Shown here: positions 42,998 to 50,913 of the stretch, piece after piece
Position numbering within the stretch: position 1 is the first letter of the stretch
Layout of the letters: each line of letters starts with the position of its first letter
Assembly: GCF_027460265.1 (NCBI RefSeq)
Contig: NZ_JAPZBC010000001.1
Span: 3,867,001-3,931,000 of the forward strand
DNA length: 64,000 nucleotides
Direction: 5' to 3'
Source of the DNA: Streptomyces sp. WMMC940
GTDB taxonomy: Bacteria > Actinomycetota > Actinomycetes > Streptomycetales > Streptomycetaceae
The notes under the pieces: model-generated
Database searches by the model: none
Told to the model about the DNA's origin: nothing
Seen by the model: only the letters and a program-made list of their open reading frames with translations
Program-made: the position numbers and the translations under genes

Positions 42998-43030
42998 TTG
43001 ACAGGACAAGCAATCTGACGGACAGTCAGA
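42998..43030 (+). promoter_or_regulatory. Promoter with TetR-type operator for the igr-like operon
   Basis: TTGACA (-35) at 42998-43003 is followed by the perfect inverted repeat TCTGAC-GGACA-GTCAGA (43014-43030), which would cover the -10 region. TetR-family repressors of acyl-CoA pathways bind such palindromes. Confidence 0.65.
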
Positions 43031-43082
43031 AACCTTGCGCCTGCGCCGTACTCCACCCCGTGCCACCCGGGAGGCCGCCGTC

Positions 43083-44246
43083 GTGCATCTCGCCCCGACA
43101 GAGCGCCAGCAGCGGCTGCGCGCCGAACTCCGCTCGTACTTCCGTGCCCTCATGCCGGACGGTCCCCCGGCCGCGGACGACCACGCCGAGCAGCGCAGGC
43201 TGCTCGGACGTATCGGTACCGACGGACTCCTCGGCCTCGGGTGGCCCGTCGAGTACGGAGGGCAGGGCCGGGGTGCGGACGAGCAGTTCGTCTTCTTCGA
43301 CGAGGCGTACCGCGCGGGCGCGCCCGTCTCCATGGTCACGCTGAACACGGTCGGCCCGACGCTGATGACGTACGGGACGGACGAACAGAAGGCGTCCTTC
43401 CTGCCCGGGATCCTGCGCGGTCGACTCGTCTTCGCCATCGGCTACAGCGAGCCCGGGGCCGGTACCGACCTCGCGGCGCTGCGCACCAAGGCTGTGCGCG
43501 ACGGCGGCGACTGGGTCGTCGGCGGTCAGAAGGTCTTCACCTCCAACGCCCAGAACGCCGACTGGATCTGGCTCGCCTGCCGCACCGATTCCGAGGCACC
43601 CCGGCACCGGGGCATCTCGGTCGTCATGGTGCCCACCGACGCGCCGGGCTTCTCCTGGACCCCGATCAGGACGGTCGGCGGGCTCACGACGACGGCGACG
43701 TACTACGACGGCGTCCGGGTGCCCGCGACGAACCTCGTCGGCGAGGAGAACGGCGGCTGGGGACTGATCACCAGCCAGCTCAACCACGAGCGGGTGGCAC
43801 TCGCCGCGATCGGCATGCAGGCGGAGGACTTCGCGGCGGCGGCCCTGGAGCGGGCCCGCACGCCCGACCCGGTGACGGGCGTGCGCGCCGTCGACGAGCC
43901 CTGGGTGCGTTCGAGGCTGGCCGAAGTGCATGCCCGGCTCGCGGCGACGCGTCTGCTCAGCTGGCGGCTGGTGGGGGACGTGGGGACCGGCCGGCTCGCC
44001 CCCGGGGACGCGAGCGGTGTGAAGTTCATGGGCACCGAGTCGGCCGTCGAGGTGTACCGGATGTGCCAGGAGATCACGGGCGAGGCGGGGCTGGTGAGGG
44101 CCGGTTCACCGGGCGCCGTGGGGGACGGGGAGCTGGAGCGGATGAACCGTGCGGCACAGATCAACACGTTCGGGGGCGGGGTGAGCGAGGTGCAGCGGGA
44201 GATCGTCGCGACGATGCGGCTCGGCATGCGGAGGGGGAAGCGGTGA
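43083..44246 (+). CDS. Acyl-CoA dehydrogenase (FadE29/ChsE-type)
   Basis: The 387-residue flavoprotein has the ACAD fold: FAIGYSEPGAGTDLAALRTKA (about 118-138, flavin/substrate loop), VVGGQKVFTSNAQNADWIWL, and C-terminal GGGVSEVQREIVATM. By context it matches one half of the steroid-type heterotetrameric ACADs (ChsE1/FadE28-FadE29), which dehydrogenate short side-chain CoA esters of steroids. GTG 43083 has GGGAGG 8 bp upstream and begins the conserved HLAPTERQQRLRAELR. Its stop overlaps the next gene (GTGA). Confidence 0.88.
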   Translation: MHLAPTERQQRLRAELRSYFRALMPDGPPAADDHAEQRRLLGRIGTDGLLGLGWPVEYGGQGRGADEQFVFFDEAYRAGAPVSMVTLNTVGPTLMTYGTDEQKASFLPGILRGRLVFAIGYSEPGAGTDLAALRTKAVRDGGDWVVGGQKVFTSNAQNADWIWLACRTDSEAPRHRGISVVMVPTDAPGFSWTPIRTVGGLTTTATYYDGVRVPATNLVGEENGGWGLITSQLNHERVALAAIGMQAEDFAAAALERARTPDPVTGVRAVDEPWVRSRLAEVHARLAATRLLSWRLVGDVGTGRLAPGDASGVKFMGTESAVEVYRMCQEITGEAGLVRAGSPGAVGDGELERMNRAAQINTFGGGVSEVQREIVATMRLGMRRGKR

Positions 44247-45193
44247 GCGAGGACGAGCTGTATCCGCTGCTGAAGGCGTACGAGGGGCGCGGCGCCTCGG
44301 CCCCCGGCGTCGGCAAGGACCCGGTGAACGCGCCGATGATCAGGCACTGGTGCGAGGCGATGGGCGACCGCAACCCGGCGTACGAGGGACCGGACGCGAT
44401 CGCTCCGCCGACGATGCTCCAGGCGTGGACGATGGGCGGGCTGTCCGGGCACACCGGCCGCACCGGAGCGCACGACGAGTTGTTCGCACTGCTCGACGGC
44501 GCCGGGTTCGCCGCGGTGGTGGCGACCGACTGCGAGCAGGAGTATCTGCGCCCGCTGCGGCCCGGGCACCGGATCACCTACGACTCCGTGATCGAGGCGG
44601 TCTCGCCGCGCAAGACGACCAGGCTGGGCGCCGGCTACTTCATCACGACCAGGATGGACGTCCGGGCGGACGGGGAGCTCGCCGGGACGCACCGCTTCCG
44701 CATCCTCAAGTATGCGCCGGGGGCCGGGCGGGGAACCCGGCCCCGGCGGCCCCGCCCGGTGGTCAACCGGGACAACGCGGGGTTCTGGGAAGGCGTCGCC
44801 CGGCACAGGCTGCTGATCCAGCGCTGCGCCTCGTGCGCGAGGCCGCGCTTCCCGTGGCTGCCGGGTTGCGGGGTGTGCGGCTCCGCGGAGTGGGACGCGG
44901 TCGAGGCAGACGGCGCGGGGACGGTCTACTCGTACGTGGTGATGCACCACCCGCGCTTTCCCGCCTTCGGCGGCCCCGACGGCGTGTCCCGGGAGGGACC
45001 GGACCCGGACGGGCCCGGTCCGTACGCGGTGGGACTGATCGAACTGGCCGAGGGCGTGCGCATGGTCAGCAATGTGATCGGGGTGCCGTACGACAAGGTG
45101 CGCATCGGGATGCCCGTCCGGCTGGAGTTCATGCGGGCCGACGAGGAACTGCAGCTGCCGGTGTTCCGGGCCCTCTCGGAAGGGGCGGGGTGA
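44243..45193 (+). CDS. ChsH2-like fused MaoC-DUF35 (OB-fold) protein
   Basis: The 316-residue protein has an N-terminal hot-dog (MaoC-like) domain (about 1-160) in which the usual hydratase D-x-N-P-x-H reads MGDRNPAYEG, so the His is missing. A C-terminal DUF35 module follows (about 175-310): CASCARPRFPWLPGCGVCGS is a four-Cys rubredoxin-like zinc knuckle, then an OB fold. This is exactly the layout of M. tuberculosis ChsH2, which pairs with active ChsH1 as hydratase and with Ltp2 as aldolase through DUF35. Start GTG 44243 overlaps the previous stop. Confidence 0.9.
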   Translation: MSEDELYPLLKAYEGRGASAPGVGKDPVNAPMIRHWCEAMGDRNPAYEGPDAIAPPTMLQAWTMGGLSGHTGRTGAHDELFALLDGAGFAAVVATDCEQEYLRPLRPGHRITYDSVIEAVSPRKTTRLGAGYFITTRMDVRADGELAGTHRFRILKYAPGAGRGTRPRRPRPVVNRDNAGFWEGVARHRLLIQRCASCARPRFPWLPGCGVCGSAEWDAVEADGAGTVYSYVVMHHPRFPAFGGPDGVSREGPDPDGPGPYAVGLIELAEGVRMVSNVIGVPYDKVRIGMPVRLEFMRADEELQLPVFRALSEGAG

Positions 45194-45194
45194 C

Positions 45195-46310
45195 ATGGAC
45201 TTCACCCCGACCGACGGGCAGGCGGCGGCCCGTGATCTGGCCGCGCGGATCTTCGGAGACCTCTCCACCCCGGAACGGCTCGCCGCGGCCGGGGCGGGGA
45301 CGGACGCCGAGCTGTGGAAGGCCCTGGGCGAGGCCGGGCTCGTCGCGGCGGTGGAGGACGTCGGACTGCTCGGTCTGGTCCTGCTGCTGGAGGAGCAGGG
45401 CCGCACGACCGCGCAGGTGCCGTTCGCGGTGAGCTGTGTCTACGGCCAGCTGGCCCTGGGCCGGCACGGCACGGAGGAGCAGCGGGCACGCCTGCTGCCG
45501 GCGTTCGGGGACGGCTCGGCCGTGGCGACCGGCGCCTTTCCTGGTGGAGGCGCGATACGGGCCGACGCCCTGCTCGACGGGGGGGCGGTGCGGTCCGGTG
45601 GCGACGGCCGGCTGACCGGGACGACGGGGTGGGTGCCGTGGCTGCGGGACGCCACGCACGTCCTGGTGCCGGACGCGGACCGCAGCCTCTGGCTGGTGCG
45701 GGTGGCGGACGCGGCGACCGTCCCGGTGGAGACGACCGCCCCCTGGGCCGCGGCCGTGCTCCGGCTGGACGGCACACCCGCCGAACGGATCGGGAGCGGC
45801 GGGGCGTACCGGGATGTGCTCGCCGCCGCCAGAGTCGCCTTCGCCGGTCTCCAGGCCGGGGTGTGCGCGGGTTCGCTCGCCCGGGCCGTCGCCCACACCT
45901 CCGTGCGGGAGCAGTTCGGGCGCCCGCTCTCCACCCGGCAGGCGGTCCAGCTCCGGGCGGCCGACGCCCATATGGACACGGAGGCGATCCGGGTCACCGC
46001 GTACGAGGCGGCATGGCGGTTCGACGAAGGACTGTCCTGCGCCACCCAGGCGCTCACGGCGGGGTGGTGGGCGTCCGAGGCCGGACGACGGGTCGTCCAC
46101 ACCGGTCAGCATCTGCACGGCGGTGTCGGCGCCGATCTGGGCCACCCCGTCCACCGGCACTTCCTCTGGGGTCGCCAGATCGACGCCCATCTGGGCTGCG
46201 GCGCCCGGCTGCTGGACGAGCTCGGCGCGTTGCTGGCCGGTCGGGAGCGGGTGGAGCGCGAGGCGCGCGAGCAACCGGCGGCACACGAGGAGAAGGAGGC
46301 GACGGCATGA
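45195..46310 (+). CDS. Acyl-CoA dehydrogenase (FadE28-like partner)
   Basis: The 371-residue ACAD starts MDFTPTDGQAAARDL and ends with HTGQHLHGGVGADLGHPVHR, the C-terminal signature of FadE28-type subunits, with QFGRPLSTRQAVQLRAAD near 240. These subunits are active only as alpha2-beta2 with the other dehydrogenase of the operon. It starts 1 bp after the ChsH2-like stop and overlaps the next gene (ATGA), so all are cotranslated. Confidence 0.88.
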   Translation: MDFTPTDGQAAARDLAARIFGDLSTPERLAAAGAGTDAELWKALGEAGLVAAVEDVGLLGLVLLLEEQGRTTAQVPFAVSCVYGQLALGRHGTEEQRARLLPAFGDGSAVATGAFPGGGAIRADALLDGGAVRSGGDGRLTGTTGWVPWLRDATHVLVPDADRSLWLVRVADAATVPVETTAPWAAAVLRLDGTPAERIGSGGAYRDVLAAARVAFAGLQAGVCAGSLARAVAHTSVREQFGRPLSTRQAVQLRAADAHMDTEAIRVTAYEAAWRFDEGLSCATQALTAGWWASEAGRRVVHTGQHLHGGVGADLGHPVHRHFLWGRQIDAHLGCGARLLDELGALLAGRERVEREAREQPAAHEEKEATA

Positions 46311-46732
46311 GCGCGAGCGGTACCGCGGCCCGCGGCCCGCGTGCGGGCGACGAACTGCCCCCGCTGGCCGTTCCGATCACCCGCACGCTGATCGTCGCGG
46401 GGGCCATCGCCTCCCGGGACTACCAGGACGTGCACCATGACGCGGAGCTCGCCCGGGAGAAGGGCGCGCCGGACATCTTCATGAACATCCTGACGACCAA
46501 CGGCCTCGTCGGGCGGTACATCACGGACCGCTTCGGACCGGAGGCCGTGCTGCGGAAAGTGGTGATACGCCTCGGTGCGCCCAACCACCCGGGCGACACG
46601 ATGACGTTGACCGGGACGGTCACCGAGGTCGACGGGGACACGGCCGTGGTGCGGGTGGTCGGCTCGAACGGCCTCGGCCATCACGTCACCGGCACGGTGA
46701 CCGTCGGCCTGCCCGGGGAGGAGGCGGAATGA
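46307..46732 (+). CDS. ChsH1-like MaoC hydratase
   Basis: The 141-residue single hot-dog domain has SRDYQDVHHDAELAREKGAP, whose Asp and His fit the catalytic pair of MaoC hydratases, and ends GHHVTGTVTVGLPG. In the igr system ChsH1 is the catalytic hydratase subunit and ChsH2 the regulatory/anchoring one. ATG 46307 overlaps the dehydrogenase stop; its own stop overlaps the thiolase-like gene (ATGA). Confidence 0.9.
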   Translation: MSASGTAARGPRAGDELPPLAVPITRTLIVAGAIASRDYQDVHHDAELAREKGAPDIFMNILTTNGLVGRYITDRFGPEAVLRKVVIRLGAPNHPGDTMTLTGTVTEVDGDTAVVRVVGSNGLGHHVTGTVTVGLPGEEAE

Positions 46733-47895
46733 GCCTGCACAGGGCCGACTCGCTCGGCGGCCGTGCCGCCGTCGCCGGTATCGGCGCGACGGAATTCTCC
46801 AAGGACTCCGGGCGCAGTGAGCTGAGGCTGGCCGCCGAGGCGGTGCGAGCCGCGCTCGACGACGCCGGCCTCTCCCCCTCCGACGTCGACGGCATGGTCA
46901 CGTTCACCATGGACACCAGCCCCGAGATCACCGTCGCCCAGGCGGCCGGGATCGGCGAGCTGTCGTTCTTCTCCCGCGTCCACTACGGCGGCGGCGCGGC
47001 GTGTGCGACCGTGCAGCAGGCGGCCCTGGCGGTGGCCGCCGGGGTCGCCGAAGTCGTCGTCTGCTACCGGGCCTTCAACGAGCGGTCGGGCCGCAGATTC
47101 GGATCGGGGGTGCAGTGGCGCGAGCCCTCGGCGGAGGGGGCGGCCCTCGGCTGGAACCTCCCGTTCGGGCTGCTGACGCCTGCGTCCTGGGTGGCCATGG
47201 CGGCCCGGCGCTACCTCCACGCCCACGGGCTGACGCCGGAGGCGTTCGGGCCGGTGGCCGTGACCGGCCGGCGGTACGCGGCCCGCAACCCGGCGGCGTA
47301 CTTCCACGGAAGGCCCATCACCCTCGACGACCACGCGGCCTCGCGCTGGATCGTCGAGCCGCTGCGGCTGCTGGACTGCTGCCAGGAGACCGACGGCGGC
47401 CAGGCTCTCGTCGTGACCTCCGTCGAGCGGGCCAGGGACCTTCCGCACCCTCCGGCGGTGGTGGTCGCCGCGGCCCAGGGCGCGGGCCGCGCCCAGGAGC
47501 AGATGACCAGCTACTACCGCGACGATCTCACCGGACTCCCCGAGATGGGCGTCGTGGCCCGGCAGCTCTGGCGGACCTCGGGGATGGGTCCCGCCGACAT
47601 CGACGTCGCCATCCTCTATGACCATTTCACCCCTTATGTACTGATGCAGTTGGAGGAGTTCGGCTTCTGCGGGCGGGGTGAGGCGGCTGCGTTCGTCGCG
47701 GCGGACACGCTCCCCCTGAACACGCACGGGGGCCAGTTGGGCGAGGCGTATCTGCACGGCATGAACGGCATCGCGGAGGCCGTCAGACAGCTGCGGGGCA
47801 CCTCCGTGAACCAGGCCGCCGGGGCGGCCCGCGCCCTGGTCACGGCCGGTACGGGCGTCCCGACCTCGGCACTGGTACTCGGGACGGACGGTTGA
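46729..47895 (+). CDS. Ltp2-like thiolase-fold lipid-transfer protein (aldolase)
   Basis: The 388-residue protein has the thiolase/SCP-X fold: VAGIGATEFSKDSGRSELRL at the start, GGGAACATVQQAALAVAAGV, YDHFTPYVLMQLEEFGFCG (about 302-320) and NTHGGQLGEAYLHGMNGI. It resembles Ltp2, which with the ChsH2 DUF35 domain performs the retro-aldol step releasing propionyl-CoA from a 17-hydroxy steroid side chain. The classical thiolase cysteine is not evident, as in Ltp2. It closes the five-gene operon. Confidence 0.9.
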   Translation: MSLHRADSLGGRAAVAGIGATEFSKDSGRSELRLAAEAVRAALDDAGLSPSDVDGMVTFTMDTSPEITVAQAAGIGELSFFSRVHYGGGAACATVQQAALAVAAGVAEVVVCYRAFNERSGRRFGSGVQWREPSAEGAALGWNLPFGLLTPASWVAMAARRYLHAHGLTPEAFGPVAVTGRRYAARNPAAYFHGRPITLDDHAASRWIVEPLRLLDCCQETDGGQALVVTSVERARDLPHPPAVVVAAAQGAGRAQEQMTSYYRDDLTGLPEMGVVARQLWRTSGMGPADIDVAILYDHFTPYVLMQLEEFGFCGRGEAAAFVAADTLPLNTHGGQLGEAYLHGMNGIAEAVRQLRGTSVNQAAGAARALVTAGTGVPTSALVLGTDG

Positions 47896-48043
47896 GCCGG
47901 TGACGCACGGGACCCTGAGCCGGAGCAGAGGCCTCCTCCACCCACAGGAGGTGGGGCCCGCTTCACCGCTACAACCTGAGGCGGATCCTGGTTCGGGACC
48001 TGGGGCCGATCCGGCTGGGAGGCCCCGCTCCTAGCGTGGAGCC

Positions 48044-48589
48044 ATGACCACGCCAGTCTGCACGACCGCTTCCAGCGCCGCCGTGCCGCCGACCTCCTAC
48101 ACGTCGTTCTCGTCGTACGTACGGGCGCGGGGGCCCGTGCTGCTGCGGACCGCCCGCTCCCTCACGGCCAATCCGAGCGACGCCGAGGACCTGCTGCAGA
48201 CCGCGCTCGCCAAGACCTATGTCGCCTGGGAGCGCATCGAGGACCACCGCGCCCTCGACGGATACGTCCGCCGCGCGCTGCTCAACACCCGCACGTCTCA
48301 GTGGCGCAAGCGCAAGGTGGACGAGTTCCCGTGCGACGAGCTGCCCGAGCCCTCCGGGGCCTCCCCGGGCGACCCGGCCGAGCGGCAGGTGCTGCACGAC
48401 GCGATGTGGCGTGCGGTGATGCGGCTCCCGGACCGGCAGCGCGCGATGGTCGTCCTCAGGTACTACGAGGATCTCAGCGAGGCCCAGACCGCCGAGGTGC
48501 TGGGTGTCTCCGTGGGCACGGTCAAGAGCGCGGTCTCCCGTGCGCTCGGCAAGCTCCGTGAGGACCCGGAGCTGTCCCCGGTCCGCTGA
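48044..48589 (+). CDS. SigE-family ECF RNA polymerase sigma factor
   Basis: The 181-residue sigma factor has region 2 (YVRARGPVLLRTARSLTANPSDAEDLLQ, of which SLTANPSDAEDLLQTALAKT is typical) and region 4 (MRLPDRQRAMVVLRYYEDLS; TAEVLGVSVGTVKSAVSRAL). It belongs to the Streptomyces SigE-type ECF subfamily, usually without a linked anti-sigma factor; none is visible here. It lies between the igr-like operon and the acyl-CoA ligase, with separate promoters. Confidence 0.9.
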   Translation: MTTPVCTTASSAAVPPTSYTSFSSYVRARGPVLLRTARSLTANPSDAEDLLQTALAKTYVAWERIEDHRALDGYVRRALLNTRTSQWRKRKVDEFPCDELPEPSGASPGDPAERQVLHDAMWRAVMRLPDRQRAMVVLRYYEDLSEAQTAEVLGVSVGTVKSAVSRALGKLREDPELSPVR

Positions 48590-48611
48590 GCTTTCTTACC
48601 CGGGGGTAGTG

Positions 48612-48629
48612 ACATACCGATTGGTATGT
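48612..48629. promoter_or_regulatory. TetR-type palindrome upstream of the acyl-CoA ligase
   Basis: ACATACC-GATT-GGTATGT is a perfect 7+4+7 inverted repeat, 50 bp before the ligase start. It differs from the operon operator at 43014. Confidence 0.7.
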
Positions 48630-48679
48630 GCGCAGAATCTGCACACACCTTGGAGCTGTGCGCCCACCGGGAGGACGCC

Positions 48680-50332
48680 GTGCTGAGCACCATGCAGGAC
48701 GTACCACTGACCGTTACCCGCATCCTGAAGCACGGGATGACGATCCACGGAAGTTCACAGGTCACCACATGGACGGGCGAGAGCGAGCCGCAACGCCGCA
48801 GCTACCGTGAGATCGGCGAGCGCTCGGCCCAACTGGCCCACGCCCTGCGCGACGACCTGGGCGTCACCGGTGACGAGCGGGTCGCGACCCTCATGTGGAA
48901 CAACGCCGAGCACGTCGAGGCCTACTACGCGATCCCCTGTATGGGCGCGGTCCTCCACACGCTCAACCTGCGACTGCCCGTCGAGCAGCTGGTGTTCATC
49001 GTCAACCACGCCGCCGACCGGGTAGTGATCGTCAACGGTTCGCTGCTTCCCCTGCTCGCGCCCCTGCTGCCGCACCTGCCGACCGTCGAGCACGTCGTGG
49101 TCTCGGGCCCCGGCGACCGCTCGGTGCTGGACGGCGCCGCCGCCCGGGTCCACGAGTACGAGGAACTCCTCGCCGGGAAGCCGACCACGTACGACTGGCC
49201 GGAGCTGGACGAGCGCTCGGCTGCCGCCATGTGCTACACCTCCGGCACCACCGGCGACCCCAAGGGCGTGGTGTACTCGCACCGCTCGATCTATCTGCAC
49301 TCCATGCAGGTCAACATGGCCGAGTCGATGGGCGTGACGGACGCCGACACCAGCCTCGTCGTCGTGCCCCAGTTCCATGTGAACGCATGGGGTCTGCCGC
49401 ACGCGGTGCTGATGACCGGTGTGAACATGCTGATGCCGGACCGCTTCCTGCAGCCCGGCCCGCTCGCGGAGATGATCGAGACCGAGCGCCCGACCCACGC
49501 CGCGGCCGTACCCACCATCTGGCAGGGCCTCCTCGCAGAGCTCACCGCCAAGCCGCGCGACGTGAGCTCCCTCACCCAGGTCACCATCGGCGGCTCGGCC
49601 TGCCCGCCGTCGCTGATGGAGGCGTTCGACGCGCTCGGTATGCGCGTCTGCCACGCCTGGGGCATGACCGAGACCTCGCCGCTGGGCACCGTCGCCCGGC
49701 CGCCTGCCCACGCGGTCGGCACCGAGGCCGAGTTCGGCTACCGGCTCACCCAGGGCCGATTCCCGGCGGGCGTCGAGGCGCGGCTGCGCGGGCCGGGCGG
49801 GGAGTTCCTGCCGTGGGACGGCGAGTCCGCGGGCGAGCTGGAGGTGCGCGGTCCGTGGATCGCGGGCGCGTACTACGGCGGCGCGGCCGGCGAGCCGCTC
49901 CGGCCGGCCGACAAGTTCAGCGAGGACGGCTGGCTGAAGACCGGTGACGTCGGTGTCATCGGCCCGGACGGCTTCCTCACCCTCACCGACCGGGCCAAGG
50001 ACGTCATCAAGTCGGGCGGCGAGTGGATCTCGTCCGTCGAGCTGGAGAACGCGCTGATGGCGCACCCGGAGGTGGCGGAGGCCGCCGTCGTGGCCGTACC
50101 GGACGAGAAGTGGGGCGAGCGCCCGCTGGCGACGGTGGTGCTGAAGGACGGCTCGACCGCCGACTACGCCTCGCTGAAGGAGTTCCTGGCCGGGCGCATC
50201 GCCAAGTGGCAGTTGCCGGAGCGCTGGGCGATCATCCCGTCCGTGCCGAAGACCAGCGTCGGCAAGTTCGACAAGAAGGTCATCCGCCGGCAGTACGCGG
50301 ACGGCGAGCTGCAGGTCACCGAAGTGCGCTGA
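48680..50332 (+). CDS. Fatty acyl-CoA synthetase (FadD-type)
   Basis: The 550-residue adenylate-forming enzyme has AMP-binding P-loop [16 protein letters not shown] (about 195-210), [12 protein letters not shown] and [25 protein letters not shown], and the C-terminal catalytic Lys in [16 protein letters not shown]. It activates a fatty or steroid acid to its CoA thioester. Proximity to the steroid-type operon suggests a common substrate class, but its own operator differs. GTG 48680 has GGGAGG 5 bp upstream; TTG/GTG codons further up lack one. Confidence 0.9.
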   Translation: MLSTMQDVPLTVTRILKHGMTIHGSSQVTTWTGESEPQRRSYREIGERSAQLAHALRDDLGVTGDERVATLMWNNAEHVEAYYAIPCMGAVLHTLNLRLPVEQLVFIVNHAADRVVIVNGSLLPLLAPLLPHLPTVEHVVVSGPGDRSVLDGAAARVHEYEELLAGKPTTYDWPELDERSAAAMCYTSGTTGDPKGVVYSHRSIYLHSMQVNMAESMGVTDADTSLVVVPQFHVNAWGLPHAVLMTGVNMLMPDRFLQPGPLAEMIETERPTHAAAVPTIWQGLLAELTAKPRDVSSLTQVTIGGSACPPSLMEAFDALGMRVCHAWGMTETSPLGTVARPPAHAVGTEAEFGYRLTQGRFPAGVEARLRGPGGEFLPWDGESAGELEVRGPWIAGAYYGGAAGEPLRPADKFSEDGWLKTGDVGVIGPDGFLTLTDRAKDVIKSGGEWISSVELENALMAHPEVAEAAVVAVPDEKWGERPLATVVLKDGSTADYASLKEFLAGRIAKWQLPERWAIIPSVPKTSVGKFDKKVIRRQYADGELQVTEVR

Positions 50333-50514
50333 CGACCGTCCCGCAGTCCCCGGCGGGCGCACGAGGACAGCTGCGGCGCCTCGCCGTCGTTGTCGAATCG
50401 CCCCGGTACATCCGGTACGAGGACGACTCTCCGCCGTGCGATGCACCGCCTCCGACGCCGCGCGCCGACCTCCCAGGGACCGCGGGACGGCTCTTGGGCG
50501 GTCACGTTGTTCGG

Positions 50515-50549
50515 GCACGGCCCGGTACGCGACGCGTACCGGGCCGTGC
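50515..50549. terminator. Long hairpin (16-bp stem) after the acyl-CoA ligase
   Basis: GCACGGCCCGGTACGC and GCGTACCGGGCCGTGC pair perfectly around a 3-nt loop, 183 bp after the ligase stop. It lies in the 581-bp gap 50333-50913, which has no supported gene. Confidence 0.7.
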
Positions 50550-50800
50550 TGCGGCTGCGGCTGCGCTGCTCCGTGCTGCTCGTGCTGCCTCTGTCCCGTG
50601 TGGCGTCCGCTCCGTGTGACGTCCGCGGCATGCCGTGTCCGTTCGGCGCGCCGTCGGGTCCGCGCGAGCTCGTCGTTGCGGAACCCGGGCGTCTCCGGTT
50701 TCCGGCGGCGGACCGGTGCCCAGGGGTGCCCGATCCGCGGACCGGAGCTCCTCGCGTTCCAGCGGCCCGCCGTCGAGCGCGGAGGGCAACCGGAAGCCGT

Positions 50801-50848
50801 GCTCCACGAGGATGCGCCCCGGTCCGCCGGGGCGCATCCTCGTGGAGC
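50801..50848. terminator. Perfect 22-bp hairpin near the end of the large PAS gene
   Basis: The inverted repeat starts GCTCCACGAGGATGCGCCCC and has a 4-nt loop TCCG (50823-50826), with no mismatch. It lies 66 bp beyond the stop of the minus-strand gene at 50914 and probably terminates it. Confidence 0.75.
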
Positions 50849-50913
50849 CCCGGCCCCGGGCGACGAGACCGGCGACCGCCGCGCCCGCGTCGGCCGGTGG
50901 TCCGGTCACCGCC

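Noticed and set aside
50502..50909. A 135-codon minus-strand frame before the PAS gene end
   Set aside because: It is interrupted by two strong hairpins and is Arg/Ala/Pro-rich; intergenic.
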